Assembly: GCF_018873765.1 (NCBI RefSeq)
Contig: NC_057923.1
Coordinates: 61,560,593 to 61,624,592, forward strand
Reading direction: 5' to 3'
Source: Telopea speciosissima
Lineage: Eukaryota; Streptophyta; Magnoliopsida; Proteales; Proteaceae
DNA length: 64,000 nucleotides
The notes under the pieces were generated by a model. That model was given only the letters and a program-made list of their open reading frames with translations. It was not told the DNA's origin and searched no databases. This document shows positions 47,230 through 56,959 of this stretch, piece by piece. Position 1 is the first letter of the stretch, and each line of letters starts with the position of its first letter. The translations under genes were made by a program, and so were the position numbers.

Positions 47230-47570
47230 GTTAATCTTTGTTATTGACGGAGCCTCAACGAGTTGGTGGGTCTATGCAAGGGTTCAAGAGCAGCCACCCC
47301 AAGAAATTTTTTTTAGGGCTATATGGGTATTTTTGGTAAATTTTCTGTATAGGTTTCGCAATAAATTTGTAATGAAAATTCATTTTTTGTAAGCAATCTG
47401 AGAGAGATGTGAGAATGAGCGACTGTAACCTTATTCTCCATCAATAGAGAAACATATCTTATCTCACCGAGGACGTAGACAATCTTGCCAAACCATGCAA
47501 ATCTTTATGTGTAACTATGTAATTGTTGTTTTTTATTTTTATTCGTTTTTTGCATCATTTTAGATTCTCA
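47230..47570 (+). mobile_element. Copia LTR fossil, probably solo
   Basis: It aligns by eye with the LTR pieces at 39700-39890 (GGGCTATATGGGTATTT and CTGTATAGGTTTCGC; the 39700 copy has GGACTATATGGGTATTT) and 41630-41720 (GGACGTAGACAATCTTGCCA versus GGACGTAGGCAAACTTGCCG). No polyprotein sequence is attached. Confidence 0.6.
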
Positions 47571-47982
47571 TTTTTCTATAAAATATACCATCTATCTGGT
47601 CCATTGTTGAACAACATGAATTCAGCATGGTTGATAAAGTCCCATGAAATATATATTATGGAAAAGTGCATCCCAAGAAAGATTATATAACTCATTGGGT
47701 TGACAATGATAACTGCCAGATGATCAACCTTTGAAGCACGCAAGGTGTTTGAAAAATTTCCCGAGTGAAAGAAAATATTCGTCAAGGCTGTGTCTTTCTT
47801 GTATTTAATCGCTTTCTTCTTTTACAAGGTGGAGTTAGATTAACCAACTTATAAAGCTTAAACAATCTTTTAACATGACCCAACAGATGATGCAAACACA
47901 ACTCCATGAGAGAGGGAGAGATCGAGAGAGGTGGAAAAAGTCAAATTCCTTGGAGTTCAATTTCTGCCGTTGAAACGTCTTT

Positions 47983-47988
47983 GGTCAA
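47983..47988. promoter_or_regulatory. W-box-like site upstream of the CTNIP gene
   Basis: GGTCAA is the complement of TTGACC, a WRKY-binding W-box core, about 200 bp upstream of the start codon. Family genes are elicitor-induced, so the site is plausible, but a single 6-mer is weak evidence. Confidence 0.3.
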
Positions 47989-48190
47989 ATTCTGGACTCG
48001 ACCATGTAAAAGCCCACAAATCTATACACGTTTCACTCTCTCTCTCTAGAGATATCTATATATGTCAAATCCTCTTCATTCAAATGTTTCTCATCTGAGC
48101 ATCAGATTGCAATCTTCTTCTCTAGCTATAAGAAAAAACCAGAACAGAAACTTTCCTTCAGAACCTCAGTTTATATATACACCAGAAGAG

Positions 48191-48415
48191 ATGGGCAATC
48201 ATAGAAGAAATCTTTGTAGAGTTTTGATTGTTTTAATCATCTTAGTTTCAGTTTTCCAACCTCTCACAGGGATGAGAATTCTAATCAGAGAGCCTTGGTT
48301 GAAGAAGCATGATCACCTCTGGTTTCAATCCCTCCCAAAAGGTCACGAGCCACCACCTTCAGGACCTTCAGGTTGCACCAACATACCCAATAATGGTGGT
48401 GGCAATTGTCCATGA
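48191..48415 (+). CDS. CTNIP/SCREW-type signalling peptide precursor
   Basis: A single-exon, 74-residue precursor. After a basic start (MGNHRRNLCR) comes a hydrophobic signal peptide (VLIVLIILVSVFQ), a short variable region with basic patches (RILIREPWLKKHDH), and a conserved-looking end: SLPKGHEPPPSGPSGCTNIP, then a Gly/Asn stretch and NCP. The CTNIP motif and two C-terminal Cys are the signature of the small phytocytokine family described in 2022 under the names CTNIP and SCREW, perceived by the LRR receptor kinase HSL3 (NUT) with SERK co-receptors and linked to defence and stomatal water loss. The open frame extends upstream to Met at 48062, but the extra 43 residues are not signal-like, so the internal Met just before the basic/hydrophobic block is preferred. 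The PPSGPS segment alone would also fit PIP/IDA-like peptides; the CTNIP box decides against that. Confidence 0.85.
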   Translation: MGNHRRNLCRVLIVLIILVSVFQPLTGMRILIREPWLKKHDHLWFQSLPKGHEPPPSGPSGCTNIPNNGGGNCP

Positions 48416-48820
48416 ATCTAACATTGAAGGTCACCATGTCCATATTGGTATACTCTGGCACTACTTTGACAGAAAAGGAAACATTTGGTGCCTTCAAGTC
48501 TTTCTCAAGTGACTTCATTCTTGAGGTGAAAGACTTTTAATAGAAGCTCATAGAGAAAGTGCTTAATTGTTACACAGATTGTTATTCTTTTTAGCTGTAT
48601 TATGGCCTCAAGAAGCGTTTTTGAAAGATTTGTGGACAGCAACTTTTGGTTTCAAATGGCAGCAGAACACTTGTTTTTAAAAAAAGATTTGGAGCAGAGC
48701 ATTGTTAAGCCTTGTAAATCATTTTTTTGTTTTTTTGAAAGATTTGGATCAGAGCATTGTTGTCTAGTAAATAATTTTGCCTTGCTTTGTATCCTAGCTT
48801 GACTTAGATATATATCCATC
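48416..48820 (+). other. 3' flank of the CTNIP gene with a local duplication
   Basis: AAAGATTTGGA(G/T)CAGAGCATTGTT occurs twice (about 48683 and 48738), a 55-bp-spaced direct duplication, probably in or near the 3' UTR. Confidence 0.6.
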
Positions 48821-48955
48821 ACGTTTGATCTTTGCACTTTAATATATTTTTTGACTTTTTTTTGTTTGTTTTGGTGTGGTCATGGTGAAAGAAAAGGAAG
48901 ACTCACATATTTAATGAGGAGAGAAAGAGAGAAGAAAAATTATGTGAGAAAATAC

Positions 48956-49150
48956 CAAATTTGGATCCTCTACTGCCGAGCTACCCGACAGGACCCTACT
49001 GCCAAGATACAGCAAGGCGAGGAATGACCGTCTTACCCCTGCCTGAGCGCCTTGTCCGAATGGGGATAAGACGATCATTTACCTCCTTACTGTGTCTTGA
49101 CAGTAGGGTCCTGTTGGGCCGGGCAGCTCGGCAATAGAGGATCTGAATGC
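48956..49150. mobile_element. Mutator-like MITE with ~9-bp target duplication
   Basis: The arms pair for about 55 bp: GGATCCTCTACTGCCGAGCT on the left and, inverted from the right, AGATCCTCTATTGCCGAGCT; both continue with a GACAGTAGGGTCCTGT-type block. Flanks AGAAAATAC (48947-48955) and AAAAAATAC (49151-49159) differ at one base. It begins about 540 bp after the CTNIP stop codon. Confidence 0.82.
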
Positions 49151-49199
49151 AAAAAATACACACCTGTTGGATTAGTAGTAGATCGGCCTAGGACTCAAC

Positions 49200-49501
49200 T
49201 TTAAAAAACCAAACAAAACAAAAACAATCTTGTCTCCTTCTCCCTCCCTTGGGCCCGCCCATTGGTCCTTTCCACTCTTGGCCTCCCATTTCCCGCTCCA
49301 ACGGTCCCCCTTCCCTCCCCACCCTCCCCTTCCTCCACCCTTGCATCCTTCTCCCTCCTTGGCTCTCTCTCACCCTTGCTCTCCTCCCCAGTGTCCCCGC
49401 CTCCACAACCCCACCCTTGCATCCCTCCCCCTCCCTCGCCTATTGTGGCTCTCCTGTGGCAAGCTGCTCATAAGTGTGGGTGAAGAAGCAAACCCCCCCT
49501 C

Positions 49502-49547
<46 letters not shown>

Positions 49548-50007
49548 CCTTCCTTAGAGAGTCTTTGATCTGTGATCGCCTCTTCGACTGTGCTTCTCTC
49601 TTTTCCTTTTTGTTCCTCCGAATAAAAGTCCTAGGTAACGAAAAATCAAGGGTAGCAAAAAGATGAAAGTGCAAGTTTTCTTTAGATTTTTCCACCCTTG
49701 TTGATGTTTCCACACATGCTTCATTGGCCCTCGTGTTGACATAGGAATTACTTTCTCGAACAAAATCCTTTTTTCTAATATTATAATAGAATACTATAAA
49801 TCCAAGTCTAGTCTCCAAACTTATAAGCACGACGTATATCCTCCTGCCCTCTCTCTCCTCTCCTCTGCCCTTTCTGTTTCCCGCTCCAGCTCCAATTGCA
49901 ACACCCCGACCTTGCTTTCCCTCCACACCCATCCATCTATGTCCCTCTCTCTCCATTATTCTCTTCCTCTGAATGGTTCCCATTCCCCTTTCTCTATGAT
50001 GGTGACA
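49200..50007. other. CT-rich low-complexity DNA, no gene
   Basis: Strong pyrimidine bias on the plus strand through 49230-49560 and again at 49840-50000, including a (CT)n run at 49505-49545. It creates long but compositionally biased frames on both strands. Confidence 0.6.
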
Positions 50008-51007
50008 CTGAAACATGCCCATCACGATGGATTTTACTCCTCTCAGGTTCCTTCATCTGTAGGTTCCGTAAGTACCCCCTAGAATCATGACATGTGGCAA
50101 AGAAAGATCTAATGGTCACAATTTAAAATAAATTTTCTAAGTTATTATCTAACCCTAGTTAACCAAACCCATATCTTGACCCTAGTTAAACTAATCACAC
50201 CCCTAACTAACCCTGATTTAACAAGATTTTTTACCTGACGATTCCAAAAAGGGGTTTTGAACTTGAATCGTTTTTTTTTATTTTTACCCCTTTCCAAGCC
50301 CTTGTTCTCGCATGGCCGTTGCCGGAGGGGATGATGTTGAAGCAGCGGCGGCGGCGTTGAAACAACACACTGTTGGAATTGGCTAATATACATTGATCAA
50401 TTCCTTTACCATATATATTCCTTTACATTAGATTACAAAATCCATCTCTGTTCATGGATCTTCAACAGTTTTTCACTTAAAAAACAAGCACTTAAAATGG
50501 AGAAACTACAAACTTTTACCTGAAATTGGAGAAATAGGAATCGCAGGTTAAGTTTCGCTTCAATGCCGTGTGTTGCTTCGGTGGGAATCACGGTTTTTCC
50601 AACAGTGTGTTGTTTCAATGGGAGTCGTAGGTTAGACGCTGCCGCCGCCGCTGCTTCAACGCCACCACCGCTGCTTCAACATCATCCCCTCCGGCAACGG
50701 CCATGCGAGAACAGAGGTTTGGAAACGGGTAAAATAAAAAAAAACTATTGAAGTTTCAAAACCCTTTTTGGAATCGCCAGGTAAAAAATCTTGTTAAACT
50801 AGGGTTAGTTAGGGGTGTGATTAGTTTAACTGGGGTCAAGATATGGATTTGATTAACTAGGATTAGATAATAACTTAAAAAATTTATTTTAAATTACGAC
50901 CATTAGATCTTTTCTTACCACATGTCACGATTCTAGGGGTACTTACGAAACCAACAGATGAAGGAACCTGAGAGGAGTAAAATCCAACCACAATGCATGC
51001 ATGTTCA
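50008..51007. mobile_element. Large foldback: ~370-400-bp inverted arms
   Basis: The left arm (50008-50378) and right arm (50597-51007) are inverted copies at roughly 90% identity by eye, separated by about 218 bp. Paired landmarks: GATTTTACTCCTCTCAGGTT, AAACTAATCACACCCCTAAC, TGTTCTCGCATGGCCGTTGC and TTGAAACAACACACTGTTGG, each present in reverse complement in the other arm. The right arm carries about 50 extra bases with a repeated GCTTCAACGCC motif. No transposase. It may be a foldback transposon or an inverted duplication; transcription would give a very long hairpin. Confidence 0.85.
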
Positions 51008-51059
51008 AACTATTTTTTTTTAAATGAAACACGTGATCGTCATGTTGACACATGATTTT

Positions 51060-51400
51060 CTAATGGAATCAGCCGGATCAGTCCGCATTACCTGATCCAT
51101 TTACCTCAACAATGGATCATGGTTTGAGGAATCAGTAGTAGATTGGTCTATTCATATCGAAATAAGTGGAGATCGATACTAATTCCTAATCGATCCCATG
51201 TCAATGGATTGACACAAAAATGATAAAAATATAAAAAACTCAAAATTTTTTTTTTTTTAAGAAAACATGATCGATCACAATATCAACTGATCCGGTTCTG
51301 ATCCCAAACCCATTACTAAAACCCTGCTGTGGATCGGTTCGAATCAAAATCAGCAAATCCCGCGGATCTGATCCCGATTCTTAAAATCTTGCCCATCTAA
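51060..51400. repeat. GATCGAT-rich repeat remnant
   Basis: Repeated GATC-containing motifs (GGATCAGTCC, GATCGATCAC, TGATCCGGTTCTGATCC) with a T-run in the middle. They resemble a decayed MITE, but the ends are not clear. Confidence 0.35.
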
Positions 51401-51790
51401 CCATTAGTTTATTCATTCAACGTTGCCGAGCGCCAAAAAAATCAATTATTCAACATTGCCTCCGTGCTGCAAGTTGTGAGTGAAAATTTCACTCAACAAA
51501 AAAAGGAGTGAATCCCGAGGCTGGTCGAGTGATTGGATCCAACGACCCAAAGTTGAATATTAGGTAAACGTCAACAGTTCCTTTATTACCCAAAAAAGAA
51601 AAAAAACGTCAACATTTCTTCAATTCTTTGAAAGGGGGCGCTCTCTGGTGTCTGTCGTTCCGAGTTTCTGTTACTCGCTAACGTCTCAGAGCGTCTGAGC
51701 TGAAGTGTCTCTGCAACTCTAGGGGTTTTCTCCTCTCCTAATCGCTTCAAATTTAATTTCATTAAACTATAGAAAGACAGAGTAGTGAAA

Positions 51791-54700
51791 ATGATTCTAG
51801 TTCGATCCCTGCGCCCTGTCATCCGTCCTGCGTTGCAGTATTCTTCGTTTTCTTCGATCGCAGCTGTTGAAGCAGAGAGAACAATGCGGGAAGGACCGAG
51901 GAATAACTGGAGCAGAGAAGAAATCAAGTCGATTTACGATTCTCCAATTCTGGATCTTCTTTTTAATGGCGTAAGTTTTGCTTCTGTTGGTCATTTTCGA
52001 GATCTTTTGTGCATTTGTACAACTAGTGTTTCCTTTAAAAAAAAAAAACTAAAATTATGGGATTTGTTTGATATACTCCAGAGATTTCAATACTTATGCA
52101 TAGTTTTGCATTAAAATCTAGCTATTAATGAAAATGGTTAATTGAACTCACTAAGTATATATTTGGAGCAACCTTTGCACCCATCTCTTGATGATGCATG
52201 CAGAGGCACATTCATAATTCAGAATAGGGGTTGTTGTGTTTTCCCTCTTGTTTTATGGTGGGCAAAGCGGCTTAGTTGGTGAAGACAGATTTTGAGCCCA
52301 GTCAACATCCTAATATTATTTACCCAAAAAAAATAAAAAAATCCAAATATTCGTAATGTACAATAGGACCCCTTATGATTAATATATTTTATATATTAAG
52401 TAGTAATTATTTCAAGAAATTTCTATATATTAGAAATATGAGTGGATTTATTTATAGAAGCACATTAATCCTTCTGTATATACATGTGAATTGTGACTAG
52501 ACGTTTTTGGCCAATCAGCTTGACTTGTTAGCTTTAAAAACATGTGTGTCTAAGGGGCATAAGATTACATCTACTGTTATTTACTGATTTGTCCCCCCCC
52601 CAAAAAAAAAAGAAGTATTTCGTTGGGTAAAGCTCATATATACAGTTATACACCACAGCATATTAAAACTGATACAAAAGAATTGGAATGTAATTAGGCA
52701 AATGGGTGGTCTCTCAGCCAAAACTCATGCCTAGGTCCATATTGACCATTGCTTTGACTTACAAGAAAAAAACTATTTATAACTTTCTTTACCAAAACAC
52801 CCTCAGAAGAGATAATTTACATTGTTCAGTAAACTTACAGCGTAAATTATCTCTTTGCCAAGTATGACCTCGGATAGAGCCTATTGGAGGTCAATGATCC
52901 ATGTTGCCAACCCCATTTATCTGAGATTTCCCTTACTTCCTGGTCTCTGCCTCTTTCCTCTTACTTTCATTTCCAATAGCTCACTTTTCATTTCTCATCT
53001 ATTCATCTCTGCTTTTCTTCATCCCTCTTACTTTCAGTCAGTTTTCCCGACTTTTTTTTGCAAGGATCCATGTAGCCAACCCCATTTAGTTGGGATAAGG
53101 CTGAGTTTGTTGTTGTTGTATTAAACTTATACAAGAATTATGTGAAAAAACAAGTGAATCCACCAATATGGCAAAATCGAGTTCTGTAAATGTGGATAAC
53201 ATATATATAAATTTTGCATAAACCTGTCAATACTAGGTATGTTTATTAACTCTCATTGGCTAAATTCACTTGATCATCACAAGACAATTTCCCAACGGAT
53301 GGAGGAACCATCATCCAGTTGCTAGTCTATGAGCCACTATTTTCTCAATTGGTGGGATCTTTTGTGAGGGACTATATACACAACAATGCCATGGTGCTGG
53401 TGATGCCCTGCGTCACTGACCCATATTATCAAGTCTGGGCCTAATTCAAGCCAGTTCTGTCATTTTTAGTCAGTGTCAAGCACTGCAATTAACTTGGATG
53501 GAATAAGCTCAAATAAGATCATGTCCCCTCATGGTTCCCTAGGAAAGTGGCCTTCACCTTTTTAGGAGTGGGATTTACTCAATTGCAGCACTAAGGAATA
53601 GTAAAGGCCTTCGATGCTCTCATCCACAGGTGTAGAAGATCTCTCTGCTTGATAAACATTATGAATGTAATCTGATACTCACTATTTCGATCTCATGGTC
53701 CTTTGTTACATCTCTTTTGTTGCTCCAGTGATATTGGTAGTTTCAATTGTTTGAATTCAAATTACTTCAACATGGCTCGAGGTACTCTAGGGCTTGTTGA
53801 AGAGGAAGTGATAGGGTTTTTCTTTAAGAATGAGATGAGATGAGTGAGGTCCTGATTACTTAAAGCACAATTTATTTTTCAAATTACTTCAATATTCATC
53901 AAGATAAACAGTGTTAGGTTTTTCCTGACAATGTGGGCTATTTTCTGCCTCTTCTTATTGGAAGATATTTAAAAGGGGGAAGGTTTTCTGAACGACACAT
54001 TCAGATAACCTTATTTGAATGGACCAAATATCTGCCATATGGCAGATCGGATGGGGCCCAAATTTTGTAGTTAGGTAGAACTCAAGGTCCCCTGCCTACG
54101 TATCAATTTTCAGCCCAAATGGATATTGCCAAGTGACAAAACAATGCTTTTCAAATCCAAGGACAGCATGATGGTGCATGGGCATACACGGACGGCTGAA
54201 AAAATACAATGATGCATGACACTACATGGGAGGGTATTTGATTGAATTAGGTCTCGAAATTTGACACTTGATTAATCCAAACCTAGACCTATCTATCCAA
54301 TGTTTAGAATCAACACATCATCCTGCTACATAGTGGACAGTTTAGGTAAGCTTCTAGCAACAGAGCTGTGTAAATGAAACTATCCCTCTTAAAACTGTTA
54401 CATTCTGCAAAATCCCAACATGTTCCTTAATATTGGTTAGTATATAAGATGATGTACAATATGAATTTACCTGGTTATGGTTGTGAAATTTGAGAACGAC
54501 TACCTCCCTTCACCTACTTCTACTTATTTATTGTGTGAGGGAAAGACTTTGTTTTGATTGGCCTTAAGACTGAGACGACTCACCAAAAAGTTCCTGGTTT
54601 TCCAGTTAGACTCCCAGGTTATTGGAAAAAACTGATGGTTAAACCAGGAAAAGCAGAAGCAGACACCTAAATGGTTTGATGGCCAGTTTGATCTTTAAAA

Positions 54701-56639
54701 CTGTGGTTCTAAGCTTGTCCTCTTGAAGTGTGAACGGATACATGAGGTAGAATGAAATTCATCAAACCGAGCACGAACATTAGGATGCAGCTGGTTCTAG
54801 CTTCGAACTTCTAGTTCTCTTTCCTGTGCCATTGTTTCTTTTCCCACTGAAGTATGTGTGTTCTTTTTGGATATATTACCGGTGAAAATATTCTATGGAT
54901 AGAAATAAAAGTTTATTTTATTGTTATTATTATCAATTTATCTGCATCGTGATTATAATATTATCGCCATCATCATCATTGGTATTATTCATTGTTGTCA
55001 TTATCATCAGTCCGTATGCCATTTGTCAGTCTGATAAGGAATGTGCGACCTCTTCAGGCTCAAGTCCATAGACATGCCCACAACTTTAGGGAAGTGCAGC
55101 AGTGTACTCTTCTTTCTATTAAAACAGGTGGATGCAGCGAAGATTGTTCGTACTGTCCTCAATCCTCTCGGTATGACACAGGATTGAAAGGCCAAAAGCT
55201 GATGAACAAAGATGCTGTTATGGAGGCAGCACAGAAGGTACATTTTACTTCTGATTTGATAATTTAAAGACTAGTTGGAAATTATTGTTGGTATCTCTTG
55301 TCTGTTGGTTCATCATGGAACCATGATCTCTACATCTTTTCAAGAAGCACTTAAATCTAGGAGGTGCATATTTCTCTACTTCCAAATTAGGAATTCCTTG
55401 CAGTATACGGCTTATAAATGGGCACATTTGTTGGTGTCAGGGATTGATACATTTGTCTTCATGCTCCCAACTAGATATCAGGATGTCTTCATATGAAAAG
55501 TTATGTTGATTTAATGGGGCTGAAGGTAATAGATTTGTCTTGAGATTGGGAATATCTCTCTAGTGATTAATTATTTTAGAATTATTTAATTTGACTGAAG
55601 CTGACCAAACTTGTCTTTGGAATGAGTATTGATCACCAATGGTTATATTATTGGTCATAACTATTCTGGATGCTAGATTCAGACATAGGGCCAAGGTCCA
55701 TCTTATGGACCAGAACCAATTGTTTCCATGTAATTTGAAAGAAATCATTTGGTTCAACTTTCGTATGAAGCTGACAGAACTTTTTTTCCCCCAATATTCT
55801 AGTTCGCCAATGACTTTATTATTGTTCGTGACTATTCTGGATACTAGATTTACATGTAGTGACCCATGTCCATCACATCAACTTTCATGCTTCCACTGTG
55901 GATTTAGATTCTTGGCAAATTTATGCTACTAGAAATTGCGCCTTTGTATATATAGCTAATAAAAGGGAGGAGGTTTTCCAGTTGGCCTGCCTGGAAAGGA
56001 ATCTCTTGATGGTCCCCCCACATATCTACTATTTGGCAATTTGGATGGAGCCCAAATTTTGTAGACATGTAGAATGAGGTCCTCTGCTGACATGTCAAGT
56101 TCCAGCCTAAATGGAGTCTGTCACTTGGCAAAATAAAGCATTGAAAAATTCAGGACTATCAAGATGGTGCATGGACCACCTGGGAGGGCATGGACATACT
56201 GGGGAGGATATGCCATTATATTGTAAGGGTATATGTGAGTTTGGTCTGAAATCAGACACGTGGTCAATCCACACCATTGCAAAGCAATCCAATTGTTATA
56301 ATTGCCATATCATTCTTCCACATGTCAGAAGTGGGGCACTCCATCAAGAGATTCCTCTCCTAGTGAACTGCTTGTAGAAACTTTTCCCTTTTATGAGTAT
56401 CCAGTTCAAATCGTCATAAGTTCTATATCTTCCTTCCTGATCCATATATCTGATACACGTTCAAGTGTGTCATGTGATATGATGCCCTAATGTTCTATGG
56501 TGGATTGTAACCATCTGCAAATTTGTTGGCAGGCAAAAGAGGCTGGTAGTACTCGATTCTGCATGGGTGCTGCATGGAGGGATACCATTGGCAGGAAGAC
56601 CAATTTCAACCAGATCCTTGCATATGTAAAAGACATAAG
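51791..56639 (+). CDS. BIO2: Biotin synthase, 5' three exons (gene continues past the window)
   Basis: Exons 51791-51970, 55058-55237 and 56533-56639 join in frame and give 155 residues of an expected ~375-380. Exon 1 has an Arg/Ser-rich mitochondrial-type presequence ([20 protein letters not shown]) and the conserved [19 protein letters not shown]. Exon 2 carries [16 protein letters not shown] and the radical-SAM Fe-S motif CxxxCxxC ([16 protein letters not shown]; Cys86, Cys90, Cys93). Exon 3 has [20 protein letters not shown] and ends in phase 2 (ACATAAG|GTATAA). The enzyme converts dethiobiotin to biotin in plant mitochondria, the last step of biotin synthesis. Donor GGC|GTAAGT and acceptors CTTCAG and TTGGCAG are clean. 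The next exon (expected GMEVCCTLGM) does not appear before 64000. Introns 1 (3.1 kb), 2 (1.3 kb) and 3 (over 7.3 kb) all carry mobile DNA. No frame damage is seen, so the gene is probably functional if intron 3 is spliced. Confidence 0.95.
52855..53125 (+). mobile_element. RTE LINE 3' fragments in BIO2 intron 1
   Basis: Two short RTE 3' ends: TATGACCTCGGATAGAGCCT to CCAACCCCATTTATCTGAG (52860-52925), and GGATCCATGTAGCCAACCCC with GGGATAAGGCTGAGTTTGTTGTTG (53063-53120). Confidence 0.8.
53966..54394 (+). mobile_element. ~430-bp MITE, copy in BIO2 intron 1
   Basis: Ends TTAAAAGGGGGAAGGTTTTC and, inverted from the right, TTTTAAGAGGGATAGTTTC. The interior matches the copy in intron 2, e.g. GGGGCCCAAATTTTGTAG, AGCCCAAATGG, GATGGTGCATGG. 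Confidence 0.75.
55957..56394 (+). mobile_element. ~430-bp MITE, copy in BIO2 intron 2
   Basis: Same orientation and family as 53966-54394. Its inverted ends are clear: ATAAAAGGGAGGAGGTTTTC on the left; inverted from the right, ATAAAAGGGAAAAGTTTCTA; and GGAATCTCTTGATGG is present on both arms. The right end lies about 140 bp before exon 3. Confidence 0.78.
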
Positions 56640-56959
56640 GTATAAAGAAACTCAAACTATGCCTTAAGTGCTTTAGTAGGAAGGTTGGGTGATCAATCTA
56701 ACTTTTCCTATTTTTCAGTTATATGTTGGTAATAATATATTACAATTGAAAACCTGTCAGTCGTGTTTTAAGGTACTGATTGAATGAACCATGCTTTAGT
56801 TGATTTGTGCAGTAATTCAAAATATAGATTTTTAATGAATATTGTACAGTAATGCAAAGTATAGATTTTTAATGCACATATGGGAGCTTCAAGGTATCTA
56901 CATTGAATAAACTGGTTTTCCAGCAACATTGACACCTCAATGTATAACTTCCATCCACG

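Noticed and set aside
48062-48190. Upstream start for the CTNIP precursor
   Set aside because: The additional 43 residues are polar and would bury the signal peptide; Met at 48191 gives a normal secretory start.
49468-50025. 185-codon basic minus-strand frame
   Set aside because: It arises from CT/GA low-complexity DNA, including the (CT)n microsatellite; there is no domain.
54992-55057. Separate start for biotin synthase at Met 54992 or 55016
   Set aside because: This stretch is intronic, before a CTTCAG acceptor; exon 1 at 51791 supplies the conserved N-terminus and a transit-type presequence.
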